Notes: generated from the sequence alone by a model not told the origin. A DNA stretch of 64,000 nt from CAWGAJ01 sp963820545 (GCA_963820545.1 CAWGAJ010000001.1:1364001-1428000), one strand, 5' to 3'. Shown: positions 45,812 through 55,534, numbered from the stretch's first letter. Made by a program: numbers and translations.

Positions 45812-46981
45812 ATGGACGCGGGTTATCGACTTTTGGCAGCCCAGTATGTGCGCAAACAGGCAAAGCAACTGCGCGCTCAGTTGGCTGGGATTCGGGCGGG
45901 GGAGGATATCGAATTTGTGCATCGCCGGGTAGCGTCTCGCAGGCTGAGATCCGCCACCGGCATGTTCGAGGAGTGTTTCAAAGCCAAGCAGGTGAAACGC
46001 TGGAAAAAGGCCATCCGCCGCATTCTCTCGCAACTCAGCGAGGCCCGCGACAAAGACGTGCATCTGGAACTGTTGCGGGGAATTCTCGCTTCGCTTACCG
46101 ATCAGGCCTGTTTTGCCGGCATTTCCCGGCTGTTGATCGAGTGGGAATATCGCCGGGAAAGCCTGCAACGCAACGTGGTCAAGGCGGTCAAACGGCTGCG
46201 GCGCAGCGGGGCTCTCCAAGCGATGAATCGGGCCGCAAAACGTATTTTAACAAAGGTCGAGCCAGGCGCGGCCCAGGTGCAAAGCCCCGCATGTTTCGCC
46301 CTGGCCGAAGAGGAGATTTTCAAACGCCTGGAGCAGTTGCTCGCCTTGCAGGATTGCCTGGACCGTCCCGATGATCAGCAGTCGCATCATGCCATGCGAA
46401 TTGCCCTTAAGCACCTGCGTTACAGCCTGGAGATCGCCGGGCCCATCTACAACGGCCGCTTGGATGCCAGCTTGGATGGTATTAAACAACTCCAGACCCT
46501 CTTGGGCGAAGTACACGATTGCGACGTCTGGCAGGAACAGCTCGACCAGTTCGTTAAAACTCAAACCGAGCGAATCATCGCCTGCTTTGGACACGCCAGA
46601 CCGTTCAGTCGCTTAAATACGGGCATCGAGTATTTGCGGCAAGATCGTCTGCGCCGCCGTGAAGAATGCTTCCAAAGTCTGGTGAGTCTCTGGAAAGAAT
46701 TTGACGCCCAGGAAATCTGGGAAAATCTCGTCAGCATCGTCCAATCATATCGCCAGCCTTGCGCTGCCGCGGAAGCAGCGGAAAAACAGCAAACGCCGCC
46801 ACAATCCGCCGCCATGGCCAAAGAAACCACCGCCGCCGGGCAAGATACCGCCAAGGGCGCCGACGGCAACGGCAACCAAAAGGACTCCCCTGCCCTTTTA
46901 CCGCCTCAGCCTCCTTGCTTGGGCAAAAAACCCGCCGGGGAAGAATATCGGCCGCCATGCCGGACCCCTGTGATTTCCTGA
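45812..46981 (+). CDS. CHAD domain protein (polyphosphate-binding)
   Basis: Helical protein of 389 residues. CHAD domains bind inorganic polyphosphate through conserved histidines and many basic residues. Here residues about 8-300 show the two helical halves: FVHRRVASRRLRSATGMFEE, KRWKKAIRRILSQLSEARDK, SHHAMRIALKHLRYSLEIAG and IKQLQTLLGEVHDCDVW. The last 75 residues are low-complexity (Ala, Thr, Gln, Pro) and probably disordered. No signal peptide. It lies 205 bp before ppx and 1.9 kb before ppk1 on the same strand, a context in which CHAD proteins typically occur; it may tether or localise polyphosphate granules. Confidence 0.88.
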   Translation: MDAGYRLLAAQYVRKQAKQLRAQLAGIRAGEDIEFVHRRVASRRLRSATGMFEECFKAKQVKRWKKAIRRILSQLSEARDKDVHLELLRGILASLTDQACFAGISRLLIEWEYRRESLQRNVVKAVKRLRRSGALQAMNRAAKRILTKVEPGAAQVQSPACFALAEEEIFKRLEQLLALQDCLDRPDDQQSHHAMRIALKHLRYSLEIAGPIYNGRLDASLDGIKQLQTLLGEVHDCDVWQEQLDQFVKTQTERIIACFGHARPFSRLNTGIEYLRQDRLRRREECFQSLVSLWKEFDAQEIWENLVSIVQSYRQPCAAAEAAEKQQTPPQSAAMAKETTAAGQDTAKGADGNGNQKDSPALLPPQPPCLGKKPAGEEYRPPCRTPVIS

Positions 46982-47186
46982 TATTTCAATTATACAGGTA
47001 GATGGGGCTCTTGCCGCTTCCAACGGCTTTTGTTCTTTACGTGATGCTATATTTGTTAAGCAGTAAAATCTGGAATTCATAAAACGAATGATATTATCGG
47101 CTGCGGTTGCCGGGAATTACCCTTGACCCCGCGTCTGATATGGAAAAAATTATTTGCTGCCCGCTCTACTTGATTCGCGAGGCCTT

Positions 47187-48749
47187 ATGCAGTCTGCCGA
47201 GCCAAAGCCTAATACGCCCGCCGCCAAAACCGTGGCTGCCATCGACCTGGGCGCGAATTCCCTGCGGATGGTCATCGCCGAGGTCTTCAGCGACGGCCGG
47301 ATCGAGGTCTTGGAGCGCCTGCAGCGCGCGGTCCGCCTGGGACAAAACACGTTCCGCCGCGGTCGGCTGGGGGGCGAAAGCATGGGGGCGGCCCTGCAAG
47401 TGCTCCGCGATTATCGGCAGTTGCTGGAGCTCTACAAAGTGGAAGAAATTCGTGCCGTGGCCACCAGCGCGGTGCGCGAGGCGAGCAATGCCGATACTTT
47501 TCTGGACCGCATCTTCATGGCCACTAAGTTGCACGTGGAAGTGATCGACACCTGCGAAGAAAGCCGCTTGACGGTCTCGGCCGTGCACAAGGCGGTGGGA
47601 CATTCCTTGGGCCTGGATCGCGGCCAAACTTTGATTGCCGACGTGGGCGGCGGCAGCACGCTCTTGTCACACATGCAAAGCGGCGAAATCATCACCTCCC
47701 AGAGTCTGCGTCTGGGCTCCATTCGCCTGCAAGAAATGTTTTCCACCAGCGAGGAATCGCCGCAACGTTCCGCCGATCTTTTGCGCCAGCACATTTTCAA
47801 TGCGCTGAGCACCTTGCAAAACTCGCTGCCGCTGAGCGAGATCAAGTGCTTTGTGGCCGTGGGCGGCGACGCCCGTTTTGCCGCCCGGGAAATCGGCAAG
47901 CCCACCGAATCGACCGATCTGGTGATTATCGAACGCGACGACTTCGACAAACTCGTCCACCGCTGCCAGGCCTGCACCTCCGAAAAGCTTTCCAAACTGC
48001 ACGGCATCCCTTTTGCCGAGGCCGAAACGCTCAATCCGGCCCTCTTGGTCTACCAGGCCTTGCTGCACAAGACCGCCGCCGAGCAGATGATCGTTTCCCA
48101 CGTCTCCATGCGCGACGGCCTGCTTTTGGAACTGGCCCGGGAAGTAACCGGACAGGAAGACGAAACCCTCCTGGCCGGCGTGATCCATTCGGCCACCGCC
48201 ATGGCCGAAAAGTACCACGTCGATCTGAACCACGCCCGCAACGTGGCCGAGGTGGCCGTGCGCCTGTTCGATTTCCTGCAAAGCGATCACGCGCTCGGCA
48301 CCCGCTATCGGCTGCTGTTGCGGGTGGCCGCTTTGCTGCATGAAGTAGGCGGATTTGTCAGCAGCCGCGCACACCATAAGCACAGCGGGTACCTTATTTC
48401 CAACTCCGAAATCTTTGGGCTCAACCGCGGCGAAATCATGCTTGTGGCCCAGATCGCGCGATATCATCGCCGCAGCGTGCCGCAGCAATCGCACCCCGAC
48501 TACATGGCCCTGCCGCGCGAAACACGCGTGGTGGTCAACAAATTGGCCGCCATTTTGCGCGTGGCCGACGCCTTGGTCCGCGGCAACTACCGCCGCGTGC
48601 AAGATATCCGTTTTCAGCGCCAGGGCGACGAACTGACCGTCGGCTTTCCCGAGCCGGGCGGCCTGTTGCTGGAAGATCGGGCGCTGAGCGCCAAAGGCGA
48701 CCTGTTTGAAGAAGTCTACGGCATGAAAATCCGCCTGGAAGAAGCATAA
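47187..48749 (+). CDS. ppx: Ppx/GppA family exopolyphosphatase with HD domain
   Basis: Enzyme that hydrolyses terminal phosphates from polyphosphate, or pppGpp. Residues about 20-310 are the ASKHA-fold Ppx/GppA core: AIDLGANSLRMVIAEV (phosphate loop 1), RAVATSAVREASNADTF, LIADVGGGSTLLSHM (phosphate loop 2) and RLGSIRLQEMF. Residues 320-500 form an HD-type domain with LLHEVGGFVSSRAHHKHSGY and ILRVADALVRGNYRRV. ATG 47187 with GAGG 4 bp upstream is chosen over the TTG at 47154 (about 10 residues longer with no family-like sequence). It is followed 184 bp later by ppk1. Whether it prefers polyphosphate or pppGpp cannot be told; the neighbour ppk1 favours polyphosphate. Confidence 0.9.
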   Translation: MQSAEPKPNTPAAKTVAAIDLGANSLRMVIAEVFSDGRIEVLERLQRAVRLGQNTFRRGRLGGESMGAALQVLRDYRQLLELYKVEEIRAVATSAVREASNADTFLDRIFMATKLHVEVIDTCEESRLTVSAVHKAVGHSLGLDRGQTLIADVGGGSTLLSHMQSGEIITSQSLRLGSIRLQEMFSTSEESPQRSADLLRQHIFNALSTLQNSLPLSEIKCFVAVGGDARFAAREIGKPTESTDLVIIERDDFDKLVHRCQACTSEKLSKLHGIPFAEAETLNPALLVYQALLHKTAAEQMIVSHVSMRDGLLLELAREVTGQEDETLLAGVIHSATAMAEKYHVDLNHARNVAEVAVRLFDFLQSDHALGTRYRLLLRVAALLHEVGGFVSSRAHHKHSGYLISNSEIFGLNRGEIMLVAQIARYHRRSVPQQSHPDYMALPRETRVVVNKLAAILRVADALVRGNYRRVQDIRFQRQGDELTVGFPEPGGLLLEDRALSAKGDLFEEVYGMKIRLEEA

Positions 48750-48933
48750 AAAAAAGTGGAGAGTGAAGAGTGGAGAGAAAAGGATGAAGGACGAGGGATG
48801 AAGGATGAATAAAGAATGATGAATGCTGCATACATAAAACTGTGAACTGTAAACTGAAAACTTTAAAAACCGCTTGCGGTTTTGCACTGATCACTGAAAA
48901 CTGATAACTGAAAACTAATTACTGAAAACCATC
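48750..48933. repeat. low-complexity leader between ppx and ppk1
   Basis: Two kinds of low-complexity sequence: GAGTGAAGAGTGGAGAG and GGATGAAGGACGAGGGATG first, then runs of ACTGAAAACT up to the ppk1 ATG. Between them is a perfect 8-bp hairpin AAAACCGC-TT-GCGGTTTT (48866-48883), a possible terminator. There is no Shine-Dalgarno before ppk1. The same ACTGATAACTG..AACTGAAAACTAAT leader precedes thiC (5341-5372). Confidence 0.7.
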
Positions 48934-51069
48934 ATGCCCAAAGATTCGCTTAAATCGCCGCAGTTGTACATCAACCGGGAACTGAGTTGGTTGGAGTTCA
49001 ACCAGCGGGTATTGGATGAAGGTTTATCCGACGATTTGCCGCTTTTGGAGCGGCTGAAGTTTTTAGCGATCGTAAGTTCCAACCTGGATGAATTTTTCCT
49101 GGTGCGTGTGGCGGGCTTGATGCGGCGGCGGGCGGCCAAGGTTCGCCGTCGCGACGTTTCGGGCATGACTCCCGCCGAGCAACTCCAGGCCATCAGCCGG
49201 CGCGTGCACGGCATGTATGCCCAACAAGCCGCGGGCATTCGCGACGTCTTGGAAAAACTTGCCCGGCACGGTCTGGCGGTCTGGTCGCGCAAAGACTGGA
49301 CCGAGGAGCACCAGCAGTATCTCAAAGCCTATTTCAAGCGGGAAATCATGCCCATCCTCACCCCGCTGGCCATGCAGGAATTAGAACCCCGGCCCCTCTT
49401 GCCCGGCTTGCAGATGTATGTGGCCGCGATCATCGCTCCCGGCGCACAGCCGGCCGGAGAAAAGTCATTGGCCGAGCGGGCCGAGAAGATCGTGGTGGCG
49501 CCCATTCCCTTGCAGTTGTCGCGTTTTATCACTTTGCCGGCCGAACAAAACCTGCATCTGGCCTGGTTGGAGGAGGTGATTGCGGCGAACGTGACCGCGC
49601 TTTTCCCGGATTGCGAACTGCTGGCCACGGCGGCCTTCCGCATCGCGCGCGACGCCGACGTTGAATTGCGCGATGAAGAAGTCGAAGACCTGCTGCACGA
49701 GATGGAAAAGGTGGTTTTCGACCGTCGCCGCCGCCCTGCCGTGCGCCTGGAAATCACCGCCCAGGCCGATCCACGCCTGAAAAACTGGCTCACCCAGTGG
49801 CTCAATTTGGGCGAGGAAAGCGTCTATGAACTGGATATTATTAATGCCGCGGCGCTGATGGAGTTGGTCCACCGCCCTGGTTTCGACGACTTGAAAGCCG
49901 AGGAGTGGGCGCCGCAGCAACCGCGCGATTTGCTCGGCGCCGAGGACCTCTGGCAGGCCATCCAGGAGCGCGACATTCTCCTCTTCCATCCTTACGAGAG
50001 TTTCGATCCCCTGGTGAGGCTGATCGAACAAGCGGCCGACGACCCCGCGGTTTTGGCCATCAAGCAGACGCTCTATCGCACCAGCGGCAACTCGCCCATC
50101 GTGCGGGCCTTGGGCCGGGCCGCTAAAAACGGCAAGGAAGTGACCGTGCTAGTGGAACTCAAGGCCCGCTTCGACGAAGCCCGCAACATCAACTGGGCCC
50201 GCCGCCTGGAAGACGCCGGCGTGCATGTGATCTATGGCATCGCCGGGTTCAAAACGCACGCCAAGGCCCTGTTGATCGTGCGCCGCCAGCAGCAGCACAT
50301 GGTTCGTTATGTGCACCTGGCCACGGGCAATTACAACGATCGCACCGCGCGCTTGTACTCTGACATCGGACTGCTGACCTGCGATCGCGACGTGGCCGCC
50401 GACGTGGCGGCATTTTTCAATTTGCTTACGGCCTGCTCGGAAAGCGTGGGCTGGTCGAAACTCTCTGTCGCGCCCATCGGTCTGAAACAGCGCTTTCTCG
50501 ATCTGATCGACCGCGAAATCCAGGCTTCCACCCCTGACCGTCCCGGGCTGATCATGGCCAAAACCAATTCGCTGCAAGACCCGGAAATTTGCCGGGCGCT
50601 GTTTCGCGCCGGCAAGGCGGGCGTGAAAATCATGCTCAACGTGCGCGGCATTTGTTGTCTGCGGCCGGGTATCCAGGGCGTTTCTGACAACATCGAGGTC
50701 CGCTCGATCATCGACCGTTATCTGGAACATGCCCGCATCTTCTACTTCCGCAACGGCGGGCACGAAGAAGTCTATTTAAGCAGCGCCGATTGGATGCAAC
50801 GCAACCTCAGCCGGCGATTGGAAATCCTCTTCCCCATCAGCGATGCGAATTTGCGCCGCCGCTTGATCAAAATCCTGGAAACCTATTTCGCCGACAACGT
50901 AAAAGCCCGCCGACTTTTGCCCGACGGCAGATATGAATCCGTCGCTCGAGAGGACGGCAAAATCCGCGCCCAGCAGAAATTTTATCAAGAGGCACTAAGC
51001 GCCGTTCGCGAGGCCTCGCACGCCGAACCCCAATTCCGTCCCTTAACCAGACCAAAAGATGTGCTGTAA
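48934..51069 (+). CDS. ppk1: polyphosphate kinase Ppk1
   Basis: Reversibly polymerises the ATP gamma-phosphate into inorganic polyphosphate. 711 residues, normal length, all four domains present. N-terminal: YINRELSWLEFNQRVLDE and VSSNLDEFFLVRVAGL. The catalytic phospholipase-D-like domains carry the phosphorylated His in YVHLATGNYNDRTARLY (His about 461) and the second His in FRNGGHEEVYLSSADW (about 610). LLFHPYESFDPLVRLIEQAA and ALFRAGKAGVKIMLNVRGIC are also typical. The ORF is unbroken. The ATG sits immediately after an ACTGAAAACT repeat. It lies downstream of CHAD and ppx on the same strand. Confidence 0.95.
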   Translation: MPKDSLKSPQLYINRELSWLEFNQRVLDEGLSDDLPLLERLKFLAIVSSNLDEFFLVRVAGLMRRRAAKVRRRDVSGMTPAEQLQAISRRVHGMYAQQAAGIRDVLEKLARHGLAVWSRKDWTEEHQQYLKAYFKREIMPILTPLAMQELEPRPLLPGLQMYVAAIIAPGAQPAGEKSLAERAEKIVVAPIPLQLSRFITLPAEQNLHLAWLEEVIAANVTALFPDCELLATAAFRIARDADVELRDEEVEDLLHEMEKVVFDRRRRPAVRLEITAQADPRLKNWLTQWLNLGEESVYELDIINAAALMELVHRPGFDDLKAEEWAPQQPRDLLGAEDLWQAIQERDILLFHPYESFDPLVRLIEQAADDPAVLAIKQTLYRTSGNSPIVRALGRAAKNGKEVTVLVELKARFDEARNINWARRLEDAGVHVIYGIAGFKTHAKALLIVRRQQQHMVRYVHLATGNYNDRTARLYSDIGLLTCDRDVAADVAAFFNLLTACSESVGWSKLSVAPIGLKQRFLDLIDREIQASTPDRPGLIMAKTNSLQDPEICRALFRAGKAGVKIMLNVRGICCLRPGIQGVSDNIEVRSIIDRYLEHARIFYFRNGGHEEVYLSSADWMQRNLSRRLEILFPISDANLRRRLIKILETYFADNVKARRLLPDGRYESVAREDGKIRAQQKFYQEALSAVREASHAEPQFRPLTRPKDVL

Positions 51070-51095
51070 AAGCCACTTTTTTTTATTCTCATCCT

Positions 51096-52499
51096 TTAAC
51101 CGTTCAATTCCAGCACTTGCTTATATTCCGGCACGGTCACTTGCCAGCCGAGGGTCTCGCGCACCAGTTTGGCGAACGAAAGCGAGACCTCTTCTTCGCC
51201 GTGGGTGACGAATAAGCGTCGGGGCGGCGACTTAAAGGAACTCAACCATTTCATCAGGCCTGCGCGATCGGCATGGCCGGAAATGCCTTGAATTTGCGCC
51301 ACCCGGGCGCGAACCCGCCGCAAGCGCCCGTGGATGCGGACTTCCGGATTGCCGTCGAGAATCTGCCGTCCCAAGGTGCCGCGGGCCTGGTAGCCGACGA
51401 ATAAAATCGTGCATTCGGGCTGCTCCACGTGGTGCACAAGATGGTGCTTAATGCGTCCGGCCGTGCACATGCCCGAGGTGGCCATCACGATAAACGGTCC
51501 CGTCAGGTCGTTGATGGCCCTCGATTCCTCCTGCGAGCGCACAACTTTTAGCATGGGAAACCGAAACAACGATTGACCCGCGGTCAACATTTCCATGGCC
51601 TCGCTGTCGAAACAATCGTGATGCTGGCGGAAGACGTCGTTTACGTCGGCCGCCATGGGACTATCGAGGAACACGGGCAGTTGCGGAATTCGCCCGGCGC
51701 GGAGCAGCCGGTTGAGGTGATAAATCAATTCTTGTGCCCGTTCAATGGCGAAAATTGGAATCACCAGGCATCCGCCGGCGGCCGCCGTTTCCTGAATCAC
51801 CCGTTCCAACTGCGACTCCACACTGCCGGCGTTTTCATGATCGCGGTTGCCGTAGGTCGATTCCATGACAATGTAATCCGCCTGGGCAAAGGTTTCGGGA
51901 TCGCGCACAATCGGCTTGTCCCATTGGCCCAGATCCCCGGTGAATATCAATCGCCGGGTTTGCTCGCCGTCGCAGATCAGCATTTCGATCATCGCCGAAC
52001 CGAGGATGTGGCCGGCTTCGTGGAACACCACGCTTAGACCGTCTTTGATTTTGACCTCTTCGTTGTACTGCGCCGTTTGCAGAAGGGGCAGCGTTCGGTC
52101 CACGTCCCTCATGGTGAACAAGGGTTTGACGGGATATTTGCCGCGGCGTCCCTCCCGGCGATGCCGCTTTTGCTTGAAGGCCGCGTCTTCGGCTTGAATC
52201 TCCGCGGCGTCGCGAAGCACCAATTCCACCAGGTCGGCCGACGCCGCGGTGGTGATGATCGGACCGCGATAACCCTCCTGCACCAGTTTCGGGGCCAATC
52301 CGCAGTGATCCACGTGGGCATGGGTAAGCACAACGGCATCGAGATTACGCAGCCGGATCGGACTGGGCTCCCAATTACGAGCCAAAAATTCCCGCTCCTG
52401 AAACATCCCGCAATCCACCAGCAGGCGCGCCCCATCGGACTGGATGTAATACTGCGAGCCGGTTACCTCTCGGGCAGCACCCAAAAACTGTATTCTCAC
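51096..52499 (-). CDS. metallo-beta-lactamase/beta-CASP RNase (CPSF-like)
   Basis: Cytoplasmic zinc-dependent ribonuclease of the beta-CASP group. 467 residues. Motif 2 THAHVDHCG (residues 59-67), motif 3 in EAGHILGSAM, motif 4 in LIFTGDLGQWD, then VMESTYGNRDHEN and the beta-CASP signatures PIFAIERAQELIYHL, IVMATSGMCTAGR, SGHADRAGLMKWL and LFVTHGEEEVS. GTG 52499 with AAGGAA 6 bp upstream. It converges on ppk1 with only 26 bp between stop codons and no clear terminator between them. Role is probably RNA processing; no KH domain is present. Confidence 0.92.
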   Translation of the reverse strand: MRIQFLGAAREVTGSQYYIQSDGARLLVDCGMFQEREFLARNWEPSPIRLRNLDAVVLTHAHVDHCGLAPKLVQEGYRGPIITTAASADLVELVLRDAAEIQAEDAAFKQKRHRREGRRGKYPVKPLFTMRDVDRTLPLLQTAQYNEEVKIKDGLSVVFHEAGHILGSAMIEMLICDGEQTRRLIFTGDLGQWDKPIVRDPETFAQADYIVMESTYGNRDHENAGSVESQLERVIQETAAAGGCLVIPIFAIERAQELIYHLNRLLRAGRIPQLPVFLDSPMAADVNDVFRQHHDCFDSEAMEMLTAGQSLFRFPMLKVVRSQEESRAINDLTGPFIVMATSGMCTAGRIKHHLVHHVEQPECTILFVGYQARGTLGRQILDGNPEVRIHGRLRRVRARVAQIQGISGHADRAGLMKWLSSFKSPPRRLFVTHGEEEVSLSFAKLVRETLGWQVTVPEYKQVLELNG

Positions 52500-52987
52500 G
52501 GTAAGTTCCTTGTCTTCGCCATGCCGGTACCAGTGCCGATCCTAAAACATCCAAGTCATTCGATTCGCGAGCTTAGTCATTCTGAGCGAAGCGAAGAATC
52601 CTTCGTATGCCAAGGAGATCCTTCGCTACGCTCAGGATGACGTATGTTCTTTGGTGTTTTCGGATAGTTTCTTAGTGCATGGATTGTCGTGTCTCTATGG
52701 TTTCCGGGCACATCCCCCCATTGGAATGTAGAAAAAGGCCCAGGCCGTTATTTATATCTCGGGGATTTCACCCTTTTTTATATAATTGCCAAGATTATCT
52801 CTCTTAGCAACCAAAATTATCGACAATAGTTTTTGTCCCTAATTGGTGTGATTGTAAAAAGGCCGAATTTTGACATAATAAAAGCGGCGGGAAGGGACCA
52901 GATTGCCGTTTACAGGGAGAATTATCCAACTGACACCATCTTTTGCTTGTCTTCCGGGCTCCCGTTTATCGGTCGGGATCATGCGCT
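52500..52987. other. intergenic region with a 66-bp inverted repeat
   Basis: No gene. Positions 52576-52641 pair GTCATTCTGAGCGAAGCGAA with a 3' arm ending TTCGCTACGCTCAGGATGAC, a palindromic element common in many bacterial genomes. The remainder, up to the first DUF1559 gene, is AT-rich around 52760-52870. Confidence 0.65.
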
Positions 52988-54073
52988 ATGTTTTTTTCTA
53001 AAGGAAGAAACGCTTTGGCGTCCAACAAAAAAAATCAGCCAAAAGAGCCGTCGAATACCCGGGCTTTCACGCTGGTGGAATTGTTGGTGGTGATTGCCAT
53101 TATCGGCATTCTCATCGCCTTGCTGCTGCCGGCCATCCAAGCGGCGCGCGAAGCGGCGCGCCGGCTGCAATGCCGCAACAATCTAAAGCAAATCGGCGTT
53201 GCTTGTTTGACCCATGTGGAACGCCAGGGACACTATCCCAGCGGCGGCTGGGGTAACAGGTGGGTCGGCGATCCGGACGGCGGCTACGGTAAAAAACAGC
53301 CCGGCGGTTGGGTGTATAACATTCTTCCCGGCCTGGAGCTAGTCGGACTGCATGACATGGGCAAAGGCAAATCAATAACGGATAAAATGCAATCCGGCAA
53401 CACATTGATTCGCTCGCCCCTCGCGGTCATGAATTGCCCCACCCGTCGGCCTTCGATACTCTACCCCATTGTGCCAAGTAGAACAGCTTCACTCGTCAAT
53501 GCCAACGCCTCCGATGTGGTTGCCCGCGGCGATTATGCCGCCTGCGCCGCAACAAAAACACTCATTAACATAAATAATATGGGAGGTCCTGCTTCATTCA
53601 GCGCGGCCGCTAGTTTTTCTTGGACTAATACCGACAATTCTACTGATCCCGGTAATTATTTGAATGGTGTAATCTATGTACGTTCCATAACCACACAGAA
53701 AGATATTCGCCGCGGCACAAGCCATACCATCATGGTGGGAGAAAAATACCTCAATCCCGACGCTTATCTTACCGGCATGGACGGAGGCGACAACGAGAAT
53801 CTTTACCAGGGCTACGATGTGGATAATTTTCGTGTTACATACGCCGATGCCGACAATACCCAGCCGCTGCGCGATCGAAAAGGCGTGGCGACTGATCACT
53901 ATTTTGGCAGCGCCCACGTGGCCGCCTGTAATTTCGTCCTTTGCGACGGCGCGGTTCACGGCATTTCCTACGACGTGAATCCAGATGCCTTCAGGACCTA
54001 CGGCGCCCGGAAGATCACCACTGGGTTGGCAGATATTACTCCGCTCTCCAGCGAGCCTGTCTTTAGCGATTAA
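52988..54073 (+). CDS. DUF1559 prepilin-like protein 1
   Basis: Type IV pilin-like protein of about 361 residues. The N-methylation helix is AFTLVELLVVIAIIGIL, with Ala rather than the usual Gly before Phe at the cleavage site. The globular part carries the DUF1559 sequence NNLKQIGVACLTHVERQGHY and ends with an H-X9-DG motif, HVAACNFVLCDGAVHGIS. Such proteins are processed by prepilin peptidase and are thought to form surface or pseudopilus structures. The start is uncertain: ATG 52988 is chosen; the TTG at 52943 would add 15 residues. It is the first of four tandem paralogues; its 21-residue basic leader differs from the other three. Confidence 0.85.
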   Translation: MFFSKGRNALASNKKNQPKEPSNTRAFTLVELLVVIAIIGILIALLLPAIQAAREAARRLQCRNNLKQIGVACLTHVERQGHYPSGGWGNRWVGDPDGGYGKKQPGGWVYNILPGLELVGLHDMGKGKSITDKMQSGNTLIRSPLAVMNCPTRRPSILYPIVPSRTASLVNANASDVVARGDYAACAATKTLININNMGGPASFSAAASFSWTNTDNSTDPGNYLNGVIYVRSITTQKDIRRGTSHTIMVGEKYLNPDAYLTGMDGGDNENLYQGYDVDNFRVTYADADNTQPLRDRKGVATDHYFGSAHVAACNFVLCDGAVHGISYDVNPDAFRTYGARKITTGLADITPLSSEPVFSD

Positions 54074-54179
54074 CCCCTTTTTTACCCGACTAACTAATTA
54101 TAGTCGAACTACCAGGTAGCGTACTTGATGCGCGCATGTTGTTCTGTAAGAATCTAAGAGGATTAAAGGCGATGCATCC

Positions 54180-55409
54180 ATGCTAACAAAATGTGCGAGT
54201 GCAATGTCGGGTGCGTCTGGCGCCACGAGCAATCGACCATGCCGACCATGCTGCACATGGCGCCCGATGGCGCCGTCGGTGCCCGGCTTGTCTAGCAGTG
54301 CTGGGAACGCGACCGGACGCCGCGATCCTCCTTTGGTCCGCTGGTGGCGGACCCGGCATCTCCGGCGGCGCTGGGAGCGGGCTTTCACGCTGGTGGAATT
54401 GTTGGTGGTGATTGCCATTATCGGCATTCTCATCGCCTTGCTGCTGCCGGCCATCCAAGCGGCGCGCGAAGCGGCGCGCCGGCTGCAATGCCGCAACAAT
54501 CTAAAGCAAATCGGCATTGCTTGTTTGACCCATGTAAACAGCCAGCAACACTTTCCCAGCGGCGGCTGGGGTTGGGATTGGGTCGGCGATGCCGATTGCG
54601 GTTTCGGCAGATCGCAGCCCGGCGGCTGGATTTATAATATTCTTCCCGGCCTGGAGTTGCTGCCGTTGCACGACCTGGGCAAAGGCGCGTCGTGGCCCAC
54701 GGGAAAGCAGAATGCCGGCCTGCTATTGGTGCAATCGGCTTTACCGATCATGTGTTGTCCTTCCCAACGCCCGGCAATACTTTTTCCCAGATCGACCACT
54801 AGCAGCGCCGGCGTCTATGTAAACGTTACCGGCGGCGCGATTGGCATACCGGTTGCCCGCGGCGATTATGCCGCTTGCTGCGGCTCGGGAAATGCAAGCG
54901 AATTACCTGATGATGCAAATCACGCGGGAAGCGGACCTATTTCATCCGCGGTAGCCCCAAAACAACTTGATTATACCAACTGGCCGAATAGCGACGACCC
55001 CACCAAGCCTGAATATTACATGAACGGCGTTATCTATCAACGTTCCTTGATCAAACCCAAGGATATTCTTCGCGGCACAAGCCATGTCGTTCTGGTTGGC
55101 GAAAGATACATCAATCTCGACACCATGTACACCGGGTCCGATCTGGCCGATAACGAGTCGCTGTATTCCGGCCAGGATAATGATAATTGCCGCACTACAT
55201 CGACCGCGCCTATCCGCAATCGAAGAGGCTTGTCATCTTTTGCAAGTTTTGGCGGCAGCCATGCCACCGGCGCTCACTTTGTCTTTTGCGACGGGGGTGT
55301 GCATGGCATTTCCTACGACGTGAGCGCAGATGCCTTCAAGACCTACGGCGCCCGAAAATTCACCGCCGGGAGAGTCGATCTGACGCCGATTTCCAGCGCC
55401 GGTCTTTAG
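54180..55409 (+). CDS. DUF1559 prepilin-like protein 2, long leader
   Basis: Paralogue of the previous gene, 409 residues. ATG 54180 has AAAGGCG 8 bp upstream. The leader before AFTLVELLVVIAIIGIL is about 68 residues, much longer than a normal prepilin leader, and rich in Cys, Pro, Arg and Trp (RPCRPCCTWRPM, RWWRTRHLRRRWERA). Part of its DNA (near 54255-54300) matches the leader of paralogue 3, and another part (near 54320-54375) that of paralogue 4. The mature part has SQQHFPSGGWGWDWVGDADC and PGLELLPLHDLGKGASW, and ends with the H-X9-DG motif HATGAHFVFCDGGVHGIS. A hairpin array follows the stop codon. Confidence 0.84.
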   Translation: MLTKCASAMSGASGATSNRPCRPCCTWRPMAPSVPGLSSSAGNATGRRDPPLVRWWRTRHLRRRWERAFTLVELLVVIAIIGILIALLLPAIQAAREAARRLQCRNNLKQIGIACLTHVNSQQHFPSGGWGWDWVGDADCGFGRSQPGGWIYNILPGLELLPLHDLGKGASWPTGKQNAGLLLVQSALPIMCCPSQRPAILFPRSTTSSAGVYVNVTGGAIGIPVARGDYAACCGSGNASELPDDANHAGSGPISSAVAPKQLDYTNWPNSDDPTKPEYYMNGVIYQRSLIKPKDILRGTSHVVLVGERYINLDTMYTGSDLADNESLYSGQDNDNCRTTSTAPIRNRRGLSSFASFGGSHATGAHFVFCDGGVHGISYDVSADAFKTYGARKFTAGRVDLTPISSAGL

Positions 55410-55424
55410 CGACTAAATTACGCA

Positions 55425-55534
55425 GGACGACTATGTAAGTCGTCCCCTAATAATTTGCCAGCAGTGTAGGACGATTTTGTAAATCGTCCAAGAAGATTTG
55501 CCAGCACGGCTGGACGACTTATAAAGTCGTTCTA
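55425..55534. repeat. array of three GACGAC hairpins with 43-44 bp period
   Basis: Hairpins at 55425, 55466 and 55511 (GGACGACTATGTAAGTCGTC, GGACGATTTTGTAAATCGTC, GGACGACTTATAAAGTCGTT) are separated by similar spacers containing ATTTGCCAGCA. The arms change together so the stem is kept. It follows paralogue 2 and precedes the paralogue 3 promoter. Confidence 0.8.

Noticed and set aside
55425..55534. Regular repeat-spacer pattern resembling a short CRISPR array
   Set aside because: The repeats are imperfect hairpins, the spacers resemble each other, and no cas gene is nearby. It is an array of palindromic intergenic repeats.
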